Positions 25,233 through 34,336 are shown, counted from the stretch's first letter. The stretch: 64,000 nt of DNA from Plantibacter sp. ME-Dv--P-122b (GCF_030209375.1 NZ_JARVSC010000002.1:124001-188000), one strand, 5' to 3'. The notes: a model not told the origin generated them from the sequence alone. A program made the numbers and translations.

Positions 25233-26099
25233 ATGCGAGACGATGAGCATGCCCGGGCGATCGAGCTGCTGGGACACTTCAACGACCAACTGACGCGAAC
25301 CGTCGACGGTGTCTTCGGTACGCGCTGGGCCGAGATCGAGGAGATCATCGCGCTCATCGCACTGGCACGCGATTCGGTCATCACGACACGTGCGCTGGCC
25401 GACATCAGCGGGCTCGGCCGCCGCGCGGTCTCCCGTCTCATTGCGCGTCTGAAGGATGACGGCGTGGTGACGACGCGGTCATCGGATCAGGACGGACGGG
25501 TTGTCGAGGTCGTCCTCACTGAACACGGGCAGGAGCAAGCCGAGGAGTTGCGGAGCCGAGGTCTTGCGCTGCTCCACGACAGTAGGGAGCTCGCGCAGGA
25601 ACTCGGCGCGATCCTGCAGACGACGATCATCGATGTGGATCCGTTCGGTGGAGACCCCCTCGTCCTGCTGCTCGACGCGAGCACAGTGGGTGCAAGGCTC
25701 GTGAGCTATATGCCCGCCGCCGCGACGCGGGGTCGGATGGCTGCCCGACAACGAGCCGCGCTCGTGTACATCGCCACCTCGGGTGAGGTGCGTCCGGGGG
25801 AGCTAGCCGGCCCCCTGGAGGTCTCCAACGCGGGATCGGCCTACCTGATCGACCAGCTGTGCGCGAAGGGCTTCATCCGCCGCCATCGCCACGAGGTCGT
25901 CGACGATCGACGTGCCGTCATCCTTCGAGCGACGCCCGACGGGCTGAACGCCGTGGCGGCGGTCGCGCACGGGGTCCGGGAAGAACGGGAGGCTCTTTCC
26001 CGCCTGTTCCTGCAGATCGCTGCGTGGCGCGACTCGGAGGAGCTGCCAGCCGTGCTGGAGGCGAGTGCACTGCCGGACGACCTCCGGGTGTCATCGTGA
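25233..26099 (+). CDS. regulator with two MarR-like winged-helix domains
   Basis: A 288-residue DNA-binding protein. The first winged helix is at about 35-105: TTRALADISGLGRRAVSRLIARLKDDGVVTTRSS, then the wing GRVVEVVLTEHG. The second is at about 170-235: RQRAALVYIATSGEVRPGELAGPL, GSAYLIDQLCAKGFIRR, then VVDDRRAVILRATPDG. Usual MarR proteins have one such domain and dimerise, so this tandem form may bind as a pseudo-dimer. ATG 25233 lies after GGAGAG. Last gene of the island and the only recognisable regulator in it, which makes it the natural candidate to act at the repeated island promoters; this is inference. Confidence 0.8.
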   Translation: MRDDEHARAIELLGHFNDQLTRTVDGVFGTRWAEIEEIIALIALARDSVITTRALADISGLGRRAVSRLIARLKDDGVVTTRSSDQDGRVVEVVLTEHGQEQAEELRSRGLALLHDSRELAQELGAILQTTIIDVDPFGGDPLVLLLDASTVGARLVSYMPAAATRGRMAARQRAALVYIATSGEVRPGELAGPLEVSNAGSAYLIDQLCAKGFIRRHRHEVVDDRRAVILRATPDGLNAVAAVAHGVREEREALSRLFLQIAAWRDSEELPAVLEASALPDDLRVSS

Positions 26100-26380
26100 A
26101 ACATCGCTTTGGAGGCCTGGTGTTCGGACGTGCTCCGAGAGCCACCACCGCTTGCTCTTGAGGTCTCCACACAAGGTGCGGGTGGATAGAACGCACCCGC
26201 CGACTTCGGGTCTCTCGAAGTGCGTCTCCTCGGGTGCAGGCGAGGCGATCTCGGACAGAGGGAGGCGGTTCCAGCTCGGCCCCGAGGCGTCCCCTGATGC
26301 TGCGATGACGGTGCTGACGTGGATCTCCGAGCGATGTCTGAGGCCCGGAATCGCCCGGTGTTGCCCGACCCGGAAGTCTG
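26100..26380. other. gene-free stretch between the MarR-type gene and the right att copy
   Basis: No gene or integrase remnant is recognised in either strand. A small hairpin, GCGGGTG-N9-CACCCGC (26178-26200), about 80 bp after the regulator stop, may be its terminator. Confidence 0.45.
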
Positions 26381-26423
26381 TACACCGTGGATGTCGTCGG
26401 TTCGATCCCGGCAGGGCCCACCG
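26381..26423 (+). repeat. right attachment repeat, 3' fragment of tRNA-Val
   Basis: Perfect 43-bp copy of 14236-14278. It starts at the anticodon and runs through the tRNA 3' end, but the 5' half of a tRNA is not present upstream, so it is not a working tRNA gene. Confidence 0.8.
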
Positions 26424-26429
26424 TAGCTC

Positions 26430-26460
26430 GCGCCCCGAGACCATGTGTGCCTCGGGGCGC
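26430..26460 (+). terminator. hairpin, probable original terminator of tRNA-Val
   Basis: GCGCCCCGAG (26430-26439) pairs perfectly with CTCGGGGCGC (26451-26460) across an 11-nt loop. It follows the right att copy by 6 bp, where the terminator of the tRNA gene would be before the island entered. It can also end the convergent aldo/keto reductase transcript. Confidence 0.55.
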
Positions 26461-26490
26461 GTTCCGGTCGATTCCGATGTCACCCTCCCG

Positions 26491-27477
26491 TCAGAAGCCG
26501 CCGGCGGCGCGGACCGTGTAGTGCTCGGTGAGTGCGGTGACGTCTTCTGGGGTGAGGTCGATGTCGACGGCTGCCGCGGCGTCATCGAGGTGGCGGGGCT
26601 TGGTCGCTCCGATGATGGGGGCTGCGACGACGGGGTTGCTGAGCACCCATGCCATCGCGATCTGCGCCATGGGGACACCGCGGCTCTCCGCGACGCGTTG
26701 CACGGCGTCGATCACGGGGCGGTCCCGTTCGGAGTCAGCGAAGAAGCTGTTACCGACCGGGTCGTCGGAGGAGCGCTGCGTCTGCTCGCCGGCAGGGCGC
26801 GCGACACGGCCCTTGGCGAGGGGGCTGTAGGGGATGCTGCCGGCGCCTTGGTCTGCGAGCAGGCCGAACATCTCGCGCTCTTCCTCGCGGTAGAGGAGCG
26901 AGTACTGGTCCTGCATGGACACGAACCGGGTCCAGCCGTGCAGGTCCGCAGCATGCTGCATCGTCGCGAACTGCCACGCCCACATCGCTGACGCGCCGAG
27001 GTAGCGCGCTTTGCCGGCCTTGACGACGTCATGGAGGGCCTCCATCGTCTCTTCGATCGGGGTCTCGGGGTCGAAGCGATGGATCTGGTACAGGTCCACG
27101 TAGTCGGTGCCGAGGCGGGTCAGGGACGCGTCGATCTGCTGCATGATCGCCTTCCGCGACAGCCCGGCGACCTGCAGGCCGGGGCCGGTGCCGGGGGTGT
27201 CGGAGAAGTGGGCCTTGGTGGCGAGGACGATCTCGTCGCGGTTCGTGAACTTCCGGAGCGCTTCACCGACGATACGTTCGGAATCGCCGTAGGAGTAGAC
27301 GTTCGCGGTGTCCCAGAACGTGATGCCGAGGTCGAGTGCCTGCCGGAAGTACGGCAGGGCATCGTCCTTGGGGAGGGACCACGGCAGGTGGCCGCTGGTG
27401 GGGTCACCGAAGCTCATACAGCCGAGCGCGATGCGGCTGACGTTCAAGCCTGAGTTGCCGAGACGGGTGTGTTTCAC
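26491..27477 (-). CDS. aldo/keto reductase
   Basis: A 328-residue NAD(P)H-dependent oxidoreductase of the TIM-barrel AKR superfamily. The tetrad is visible: Asp56 and Tyr61 in FWDTANVYSYGDSE, Lys88 in LATKAHF and His133 in YQIHRFD. The C-terminal NPVVAAPIIGATKPRHLDD region forms the cofactor phosphate pocket. It reduces aldehydes or ketones; physiological substrate unknown. It lies 78 bp downstream of a second, only distantly related AKR and probably shares its promoter. Confidence 0.92.
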   Translation of the reverse strand: MKHTRLGNSGLNVSRIALGCMSFGDPTSGHLPWSLPKDDALPYFRQALDLGITFWDTANVYSYGDSERIVGEALRKFTNRDEIVLATKAHFSDTPGTGPGLQVAGLSRKAIMQQIDASLTRLGTDYVDLYQIHRFDPETPIEETMEALHDVVKAGKARYLGASAMWAWQFATMQHAADLHGWTRFVSMQDQYSLLYREEEREMFGLLADQGAGSIPYSPLAKGRVARPAGEQTQRSSDDPVGNSFFADSERDRPVIDAVQRVAESRGVPMAQIAMAWVLSNPVVAAPIIGATKPRHLDDAAAAVDIDLTPEDVTALTEHYTVRAAGGF

Positions 27478-27555
27478 GAGGTGTCCTCTCGTCGGAGACG
27501 GTTGTGCGTGGGCGCCCGGGATGGGTGCTTGCGATGTTCAGCGGCCGGACGTGGG

Positions 27556-28431
27556 TCAGGCCTCCGGGATCTCGCGGCCGAACGTTTCGAGGGTGACCGC
27601 TTCGGGCTCGGGGCCGCCGCGGACGCCGGTCTCGAGGGCGTCGATCTGCGCGAGCTCGTCGTCGGTGAGGGCGAAGTCGAACACGTCGAGGTTCTCCGCG
27701 ATGCGCTCGGGCTTGGTGGACTTCGGGATGACCTGGCGGCCCTGCTGGATGTGCCAGCGGAGCATCACCTGCGCGGCCGACTTGCCGTACCGATGACCGA
27801 TGCCGAGGATGACGGGTTCGTCGAAGCTCCGTCGCGCAGCGTCGCGGTAGGACGTGATGCCGCCGATCGGTGACCACGCCTGGGTGAGGATGCCGTGCTC
27901 CGTACCGAACGCCTGGACCTCGCGCTGCTGGAAGTACGGGTGGACCTCGATCTGGTTGACCGTCGGCACGACGCTCGTCGCGTCGAGGAGGTGGGTCAGG
28001 TGATCGACCATGAAGTTGCTCACGCCGATCGCCCGGACCTTGCCGTCGGCGAGGAGCTGTTCGAGGGCCCGGTACGCACCGATGGTCTGCTCGAACTTGC
28101 TCGGGAGAGCCTGGTGGAGGATGAGCAGGTCGAGCTGTTCGACACCCAACTTGCTGGCGCTCTTGGTGAAGGAGTGCAACGTCTCGTCGTAGCCGTAGTC
28201 GCTGATCCAGATCTTCGTCTCGATGAAGACCTCGGAACGGTCGAGGCCGGATGAGGCGATCGCGTCACCGACCCCGCGCTCGTTCGCGTAGGCGGCCGCG
28301 GTGTCGATGTGGCGGTAGCCGGCTTGCAGGGCGGCGGTGACCGCGGCGGTGGTCTCATCCGGCGGGGTCTGGAAGACGCCGAGCCCGAGAGCGGGGATGA
28401 CGACGCCGTTGTTCAGAGTGAAAGTGTCCAT
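27556..28431 (-). CDS. aldo/keto reductase, 2,5-diketogluconate reductase-like (AKR5)
   Basis: A 291-residue AKR with the classical N-terminus (LNNGVVIPALGLGVFQ), tetrad Asp43 and Tyr48 (HIDTAAAYANE), Lys73 (IETKIW) and His106 (ILHQALP), and the cofactor-binding IPKSTKPERIAENLDVFDF near the C-terminus. It most resembles 2,5-diketo-D-gluconate reductase-type enzymes, though these names rarely predict substrate. Start ATG 28431. First gene of a two-AKR operon divergent from an XRE regulator, with an inverted repeat between them that may be that regulator's operator. Confidence 0.92.
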   Translation of the reverse strand: MDTFTLNNGVVIPALGLGVFQTPPDETTAAVTAALQAGYRHIDTAAAYANERGVGDAIASSGLDRSEVFIETKIWISDYGYDETLHSFTKSASKLGVEQLDLLILHQALPSKFEQTIGAYRALEQLLADGKVRAIGVSNFMVDHLTHLLDATSVVPTVNQIEVHPYFQQREVQAFGTEHGILTQAWSPIGGITSYRDAARRSFDEPVILGIGHRYGKSAAQVMLRWHIQQGRQVIPKSTKPERIAENLDVFDFALTDDELAQIDALETGVRGGPEPEAVTLETFGREIPEA

Positions 28432-28461
28432 ACGTCGACGCTACGAGCACGGCCCAGCGGG

Positions 28462-28488
28462 GTGGGAGTTCCTGGCGGTACCTCCCAC
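28462..28488. promoter_or_regulatory. inverted repeat in the AKR/XRE divergent gap
   Basis: GTGGGAG (28462-28468) and CTCCCAC (28482-28488) are perfect arms separated by 13 bp in the 85-bp gap between the divergent AKR and XRE genes. Likely binding site of the XRE regulator. Confidence 0.5.
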
Positions 28489-28517
28489 GAGCGATCGCGG
28501 CGACGTACCGTTGCAGG

Positions 28518-29393
28518 GTGGACATCACAGCGCAAGTGCAGGAGTTCCTGACCAGTCGACGTGCGAAACTCACCCCGCACGACGCTGCGCTGCCAGACCT
28601 GGGCGGGCAGCGCCGCGTCGCGGGGCTTCGCCGCGAGGAGGTCGCGATGCTCTCCGGTGTCAGCGTCGATTACTACGTCCGGCTCGAACGCGGCAACCTC
28701 GCTGGCGTCTCCGAGAGCGTCCTCGAAGCGCTGTCGCGCGCCCTCCAACTCGACGAGGCCGAGCATGCGCACCTGCTCGATCTTGCTCACGTCGCGAACG
28801 CCCACCCGGTCGCACGCCGACGAACGCCCGCGAACCGGGTCCGCCCGACGATCCAACGACTTCTCGACAGCATTGGAGCGCCCGCTGTCATCAGGAACGG
28901 GCGATCCGACATGCTCGCCACGAACACGCTCGGCCGGGCGCTGTACGCGCCGATGTTCATCGACCCGGCCGGGACACCGAACTCCGCACGATTCACGTTC
29001 CTCGACCCCCGCTCGAAGGACTTCTACCCCGACTGGGACCGCCTTGCTTCCGACCTCGTCGCCTCACTTCGCGGTGAAGCCGGCCGACGGCCATATGACA
29101 AACGGCTCACCGATCTGATCGGCGAACTGTCCACCCGGAGCGAAGACTTCCGGGTCCGCTGGGCCGCGCACGACGTCCACGCGCACCGGGCCGGAAAGAA
29201 GCGCATCCACCACCCCGTCATCGGCGACATCGAACTCACCTTCGAAGCCATGGGCCTCACCGCCGACGACGGCCTCTCACTCGTCGCTTACGGTGCGGAA
29301 CCGGATTCATCCTCGGAACAGGCGCTCGCACTGCTCGCCAGCTGGGCGGCCACCCAAGCGACCTCTCGACAGGCTGCCGCAGAGCCGACATGA
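28518..29393 (+). CDS. XRE-family regulator with MmyB-like ligand-binding domain
   Basis: A 291-residue regulator. The helix-turn-helix is at about 34-82: VAGLRREEVAMLSGVSVDYYVRLERG. The C-terminal half matches the MmyB-like domain (LLDSIGAPAVIRNGRSDMLATN ... DPRSKDFYPDW), which in related proteins may bind fatty acids. Regulators of this class usually sit beside, and control, AKR or SDR genes, as here. GTG 28518 start. Promoter of both divergent units must lie in the 85-bp gap with the inverted repeat. Confidence 0.88.
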   Translation: MDITAQVQEFLTSRRAKLTPHDAALPDLGGQRRVAGLRREEVAMLSGVSVDYYVRLERGNLAGVSESVLEALSRALQLDEAEHAHLLDLAHVANAHPVARRRTPANRVRPTIQRLLDSIGAPAVIRNGRSDMLATNTLGRALYAPMFIDPAGTPNSARFTFLDPRSKDFYPDWDRLASDLVASLRGEAGRRPYDKRLTDLIGELSTRSEDFRVRWAAHDVHAHRAGKKRIHHPVIGDIELTFEAMGLTADDGLSLVAYGAEPDSSSEQALALLASWAATQATSRQAAAEPT

Positions 29394-29607
29394 CAACCGC
29401 CGGTGACCGACGTCGTCGACCAATCGTGCTCAGGGCGAACGCCTGAGGTGTCCTCGCGGAGTCCGCACGAAGCGTCACATGACGGCGGCTGCGGCTCTCG
29501 TCATGCCGATCCAGTGCAAGTGGCCTCCGGTGCGAGGGTCGCACTGGACTGGCCGAGCCACGTGAGGACGGCTTGGGGCCACGGGCACGGGTGGAGCCCG
29601 ACCGGGC

Positions 29608-31347
29608 TCAGCGCACGCTGATGAAGATCGGATTCGTGTACAGCCAGGTGTCGGCCCAGGGGTCGGCAGGGGAGACCGGGTACGGCTGGGGTGCGCGCGG
29701 GTCGACCTCGGCGCCGAGCGGACCGACCCCGTGCACCTGGCCGTCGCTGCCGCGGAGGCGGACGTAGCCGTCCTCAGTGGCCGGCTCGAGCGGCACCACG
29801 ACACGGAACGGGGAGTCGCTGCGATCCGTGACGTCGAGCATCTCGACGACCCGGGTGCCGGGTGCGCGCTGTTCGTCGCGGTCGGCGACGGGCCCCGTGA
29901 CGAGCCCGCGGATCAGGTCGAGGTGCGCGAGTCTCGGCGTCGTGCCCCGCGAGGTGGGCGTCGTCGTGGGCGTGACGTCGACCACGAGCTCGAGGGCGGT
30001 GCCGCTTGCGACGGTGAGGGTCCCACCCAAAGCGACGCCGGTCTCCGGCTGGTCGGTGGCGCGGAGTACGACGGAGAGTCCGGCGACGAGGTGCCCGTGA
30101 TCGACCCAGACACGACCGGCACGGATCGCGTCGAGCAGGGAGGCGGACGACCGGTCGACGGCCCCGACGTGCGTCCGACTGAACTCGCCCGGCCAGAAGT
30201 CGGCGCCGTTCTGGGGTGTGTCCGTGGCGATCGGGTCGGGCCGACGGCCGGCGCGGTTGAAGTTCGCGAGCGTCGCCCCGGCCTCCCAGCCCGGCCCGGT
30301 CGGGAAGTCGCCCACGCGTGTCGCGTCGGACTCCTTGAGGTGGAGATCGCTGTTCGTGGTGATCCACCAGCGCCGTCCTTCGCTCAGGAGCGAGTCCCAC
30401 ATGCCGCCGACGACGGCCGTCGTCCAGTCGAAGCCGCCGTGCGTCAGATAGGCCTCCGCGGGGTAGCCGGGGAACGAGAACTCGCTGGGGGTGTTCTCGT
30501 ATTCGCCGCGCCGTGAGCGCTCGGTCGCGTTCGCGGCGATCGCCCCGGCCTGCGCGCCGGGAGCGCCCTCCATGCCGACGAACACCTCGGGGTCGGCGTC
30601 CTGCCAGGCGCGGAGCTCTCCGGGCGAGTCGATGCCGAGCCTGCTCGGGTGGTTCGCCAGGACGATCACGTCGTCGATGACGCCTGCACGCTTCTGGGCA
30701 CCGAGCCAGGCGATCCCGTCGGTCGCGTGCACGAGCCACTCGGCCGCGTCGTCAGTGCCGGGGCGCGGTTTCTCCCAACCGTTGAGCTTGCCGTCGTGGT
30801 CGAGCTCGAAGCGACGCAACACGACGGTCGTCTGGGGCCCGGGCGCGATCAGCACGGTCGCGTGCTCGGCTCCCGGGATGTACCACTCGAGGCCCTGGAG
30901 CACGAGCATGTCGGGGCGAGCCGCCCGCGCGGTGTCGATCTCGCGTGCCGCGTTGAACACCCCGCCGACGTTGGCATGTCCCTTATTGCTGTGCTCGGTG
31001 AAGGCGATCGCGTCGACCGCGAAGCGCTGCGCCTGGTCGAGGATCGTCGTCATCGGGTACTTCGCGTCGTGCGAGTAGACCGAGTGCACGTGGTGGTCGA
31101 ACACCAACCAGGAGAGCGCGTCCGGGTCGACGACTGCCGACGCGGACGACAGCGGCGCGGCCTGGGCAGAAGCCGCGCTCCCGAGCCCCTGGGTGGTCGC
31201 TCCCACGGCGACCGTTGCCGCGACGGAAGCCCCCAGGAAGGACCGGCGTGAGAGGCCGTACCGGGCCGATGCGCCCCGCTCCTCCTCGGGCACGGACGAT
31301 GCGCCACCGGTTGGCGCGGGCTGCTCGGGGTGGGGGTCGAAGGGCAT
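29608..31347 (-). CDS. Tat-exported PHP-domain metal-dependent hydrolase
   Basis: A 579-residue exported protein. Twin-arginine signal LSRRSFLGASVAATVAVGA at about 32-51. The PHP (polymerase and histidinol phosphatase) metal ligands are seen as DHHVHSVYSHD, AFTEHSNKGH, VLANHPSRLG and TNSDLH. The C-terminal portion from about 400 is beta-rich and may bind substrate. The family cleaves phosphoester bonds; the target of this exported form is unknown. No operon partner: the upstream gene is divergent and the downstream gap is about 210 bp. Confidence 0.85.
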   Translation of the reverse strand: MPFDPHPEQPAPTGGASSVPEEERGASARYGLSRRSFLGASVAATVAVGATTQGLGSAASAQAAPLSSASAVVDPDALSWLVFDHHVHSVYSHDAKYPMTTILDQAQRFAVDAIAFTEHSNKGHANVGGVFNAAREIDTARAARPDMLVLQGLEWYIPGAEHATVLIAPGPQTTVVLRRFELDHDGKLNGWEKPRPGTDDAAEWLVHATDGIAWLGAQKRAGVIDDVIVLANHPSRLGIDSPGELRAWQDADPEVFVGMEGAPGAQAGAIAANATERSRRGEYENTPSEFSFPGYPAEAYLTHGGFDWTTAVVGGMWDSLLSEGRRWWITTNSDLHLKESDATRVGDFPTGPGWEAGATLANFNRAGRRPDPIATDTPQNGADFWPGEFSRTHVGAVDRSSASLLDAIRAGRVWVDHGHLVAGLSVVLRATDQPETGVALGGTLTVASGTALELVVDVTPTTTPTSRGTTPRLAHLDLIRGLVTGPVADRDEQRAPGTRVVEMLDVTDRSDSPFRVVVPLEPATEDGYVRLRGSDGQVHGVGPLGAEVDPRAPQPYPVSPADPWADTWLYTNPIFISVR

Positions 31348-31523
31348 GGCATCACTTTCATCGGACGGACGCGCCGATCGTAGGGAGCGGAGGTGAACCT
31401 CGGCCCAACGGCCGGTGCCGTGGTTGACGCCCGGCGTTTACGACCCATTCACCTGCGTGGGCGATAGTCCAGGCGTCGCCGGGGTATCCCTGTCCCGGAG
31501 CCCGCCACCCACCAAAGGTCACG

Positions 31524-32264
31524 ATGTCCTCCACTGTCCCCGACGTCCACCGTTCTCCGTTCCGTGCCGCGGGGCGCGCCCTGCTCGTCACGGCAGCGCT
31601 CAGTGCCAGCGCGGTGCTCTGCCTTGCCGGCGCCGGTGCTGCCGTCGCCGCCTCGGCACCGGCCGAGCCGGCACCCCTCACGCTGCGCGACACCGCCGGC
31701 GCCACGGTCACGTCAGGTGACGCGCGCGCCGTCCCGTCGTTCGGCTCCGCGGTGCTCGCCGCGGGCTGCCCCGCCGATGCGGACGACGCCGCCCGACTCT
31801 CCGTGACGGCGGGAGGCATCACCGTCGTCACGTCTCCGACCGTCGCGGTGGCCGCCGGGCAGCCGGTCGAGGTGCCGATGTCCATCTCGTTCCAGGAGGT
31901 CGTGGACGGCGGCGTCGAACAGGGAGATGCGACCCTCGCGCTCGAGTGTCTCGTCCTCGAGTCGGGCATCCCGTCGTCGGTGGTCACGGCGGCGACCCTG
32001 CCCGTGACGTTCGCCGCGGGAACGTGGTCGGTGCCCGGCGCTCAGGTCGAGCCCGTCCCTCCGACGGTCACGCCGACCGCCACCCCGCCCGCGGGAGGTC
32101 CTGGAGCAGGGGCGATCGCGACACCGAGCCCGTCGGCCACCGCACGACCCTCCGCTGACGGGGACCTGGCGCTGACGGGCTGGCAGCTCGGCGGGGTCGG
32201 GCTCCTGGCCGCCGGCCTGCTCGCGGTCGGCGCAGCCCTGTTGCTGCGGAGGCGTCTCCGGTGA
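31524..32264 (+). CDS. secreted cell-wall protein with LALTG sorting signal
   Basis: A 246-residue secreted protein: a signal peptide (AALSASAVLCLAGAGAAVAA, about 23-43), a beta-rich domain with two cysteines, a Pro/Thr/Ala-rich stalk (about 175-210), and LALTG at 215-219 followed by a hydrophobic span and an RRRLR tail. This is an LAxTG signal for a class E-type sortase, like the LATTG protein of the SipW cassette. No sortase is in the window. ATG 31524 has AAAGG upstream. Single gene; function unknown. Confidence 0.75.
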   Translation: MSSTVPDVHRSPFRAAGRALLVTAALSASAVLCLAGAGAAVAASAPAEPAPLTLRDTAGATVTSGDARAVPSFGSAVLAAGCPADADDAARLSVTAGGITVVTSPTVAVAAGQPVEVPMSISFQEVVDGGVEQGDATLALECLVLESGIPSSVVTAATLPVTFAAGTWSVPGAQVEPVPPTVTPTATPPAGGPGAGAIATPSPSATARPSADGDLALTGWQLGGVGLLAAGLLAVGAALLLRRRLR

Positions 32265-32377
32265 CCCATCGGCACGGAGGCTCCGACGGAGCGACCGTGA
32301 ACCGCTCCAGCCGGCGGTTCCTCCGGACTTGCCGCCCGTCGCGTCGTCACGCGGTGAGAGGGCGCTGAGCTCCGCGG

Positions 32378-34279
32378 TCAGGTCCCGCTCGGTGTCTCCT
32401 CATCCGCTGCCAGGTTCTTCTGGATGGCGAACTGCGTCCGGTGCAGTTCTTCGTACCGCCCGCCGGCAGCGAGCAGCTCGTCGTGCGTACCGCGCTCCAC
32501 GATCGAGCCGTCCTCGACCACGAGGATCAGGTCCGCGCTGCGGATGGTCGAGAGCCGGTGTGCGATGACCATCGCCGTCCGACCCTCGAGCGCCTCACTG
32601 AGCGCGGCCTGCACCGCGGCCTCCGAGGTCGAGTCCAGTGCCGCTGTCGCCTCATCGAGGATGACGACACGCGGCTGGGCGAGCAGGAGTCGTGCGATGG
32701 TCATCCGCTGGCGCTCACCGCCGGAGAGTCGGTAGCCACGCTCGCCCACCATGGTGTCCAGCTGATCCGGCAGGGACCGGATGAGCGGCTCGAGCCGAGC
32801 GCGGCGGACGGCGTCCCACACCTCGTCCTCGGACGCCTCGGGCCGTGCGAGGTGCAGGTTGGAGCGGATGGTCTCGTGGAAGAGGTGTCCGTCCTGCGTC
32901 ACCATGCCCAGGGTGTGCCGCATCGAGGCGAAGGTGATGTCGCGGACGTCCGTCCCGGCGAGGCGCACGGCGCCGCCGTCGACGTCATACAGCCGCGAGA
33001 GGAGTTGCGCGATCGTGGATTTCCCCGCTCCGGACGTGCCGACGAGGGCGACGGTCTGCCCTGGTTCGATCCGGAATGAGACGCCGTGCAGCACCTCCTC
33101 ACCACCGCGGGTGTCCAGCGTCGAGACCTCTTCCAGCGAGGCGAGCGACACCTTGTCCGCCGACGGGTAGGCGAAGCGGACGTCGTCGAACTCGACGGAC
33201 ACCGGACCCTCAGGGACGGTGACGGCGTCAGGCTGCTCCTGGATGAGCGGTTCGAGGTCGAGCACCTCGAAGACGCGCTCGAAGCTGACCACCGCGCTCA
33301 TGATCTCCACCCGGGCGTTCGCGAGCCCGGTCAGCGGTGCGTAGAGGCGGGTGAGCAGCAGTGCCAGGGTGACGACCTCACCGGTGTCCAGCTGTCCGGC
33401 GAGGGCGAGGGCGCCGCCGAGGCCGTACACGAGGGCGAGGGCGAGCGCGGAGACGAGCATCAGCGCGGTGAAGAAGACGAACTGCAGCATCGCCGTCCGG
33501 ACGCCGATGTCGCGGACGCGGGCGGCGCGGATGCGGAACTCCTCGGCTTCCTCGTCCGGCCGGCCGAACAGCTTGACGAGCGTGGCACCGGGAGCCGAGA
33601 AGCGTTCGGTCATCTGCGTGCTCATGGCTGAGTTGTGGTCGGCGGCTTCACGACGCAGTGCCGCGAGCCGGCCACCCATACGGCGCGCGGGTATCAGGAA
33701 GACGGGGAGCATCACCACCGCGAGGACCGTCACGAGCCAGGACGTGCTGAGCATGACGATCAGGGTGAGGATCAGGGCCACGAGGTTCGTGATCACGCCG
33801 GACAGGGTGCCGCTGAAGGCCTGCTGCGCACCGATCACGTCGTTGTTGAGGCGACTCACGAGGGCGCCCGTCCGGGTGCGGGTGAAGAAGGCGATCGGCA
33901 TCTTCTGGACGTGGTTGAACACGGCAGTGCGGAGGTCCAGGATCACACCCTCGCCGATCCGCGCCGAGTACCATCGCGTCAGCAGTGACACGGCGGCGTC
34001 CGCCACGGCCACGAGGGCGATGACGACGGCGAGCCGGACGATCGTGGCCACCTCACCCCGGGCGACGATGACGTCGACCACCTGCCCGGCGAGGACCGGC
34101 GTCGCAACCGCGAGGAACGCTCCGGCGACGGAGAGCGCGATGAAGACCAGCAGCTTGGTGCGGTAGGGCACCGCGAACGTCATGATCCGCCGCACGGACG
34201 CACGGGAGATGCCGTGCTTCCCGTCCTTGGCGCTCGAGATCTTGTACAGCGAGCTCCAAGCCGCGCCCTCCATGCTCAT
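32378..34279 (-). CDS. ABC exporter, fused permease-ATPase
   Basis: A 633-residue type IV ABC exporter half-transporter: six membrane helices in the first 320 residues with the LRTAVFNHVQKMPIAFF coupling region, then the ATPase with Walker A GTSGAGKST (414-422), signature LSGGERQR (518-525), Walker B VVILDEATAALD and the AHRLS switch. It should work as a dimer; substrate (drug, lipid or peptide) is unknown. Start at ATG 34279 because GGAAGGA precedes it; ATG 34294 is the alternative. It lies 57 bp downstream of a TetR gene on the same strand, so it is probably under that regulator. Confidence 0.93.
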   Translation of the reverse strand: MSMEGAAWSSLYKISSAKDGKHGISRASVRRIMTFAVPYRTKLLVFIALSVAGAFLAVATPVLAGQVVDVIVARGEVATIVRLAVVIALVAVADAAVSLLTRWYSARIGEGVILDLRTAVFNHVQKMPIAFFTRTRTGALVSRLNNDVIGAQQAFSGTLSGVITNLVALILTLIVMLSTSWLVTVLAVVMLPVFLIPARRMGGRLAALRREAADHNSAMSTQMTERFSAPGATLVKLFGRPDEEAEEFRIRAARVRDIGVRTAMLQFVFFTALMLVSALALALVYGLGGALALAGQLDTGEVVTLALLLTRLYAPLTGLANARVEIMSAVVSFERVFEVLDLEPLIQEQPDAVTVPEGPVSVEFDDVRFAYPSADKVSLASLEEVSTLDTRGGEEVLHGVSFRIEPGQTVALVGTSGAGKSTIAQLLSRLYDVDGGAVRLAGTDVRDITFASMRHTLGMVTQDGHLFHETIRSNLHLARPEASEDEVWDAVRRARLEPLIRSLPDQLDTMVGERGYRLSGGERQRMTIARLLLAQPRVVILDEATAALDSTSEAAVQAALSEALEGRTAMVIAHRLSTIRSADLILVVEDGSIVERGTHDELLAAGGRYEELHRTQFAIQKNLAADEETPSGT

Positions 34280-34336
34280 GGCGATTCCTTCCATGGGTCC
34301 TCGGCGGCGAGCGTCACGCGCGACTCCGAAGCCCGG

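Larger units (their letters stand above)
14276..26423. mobile_element. putative 12.1-kb genomic island integrated in tRNA-Val, no integrase
   Basis: Bounded by the complete tRNA-Val on the left and a 43-bp perfect copy of its 3' part on the right (26381-26423). The likely original tRNA terminator hairpin sits just beyond the right copy (26430-26460), as expected if DNA was inserted at the 3' end of the tRNA gene. Cargo: SipW cassette, CmpB-like protein, CtpE-like ATPase, phosphoesterase, small membrane proteins, CPBP protease and a double-MarR regulator. No integrase, excisionase or replication gene is seen, so the element is probably immobile now, or mobilised in trans. A shared promoter family found in several of its units supports treating it as one entity. 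Confidence 0.6.

Noticed and set aside
26381-26423. Possible second tRNA gene
   Set aside because: Only the 3' half matches tRNA-Val; acceptor 5' strand, D arm and half of the anticodon stem are missing, so it is an att copy.
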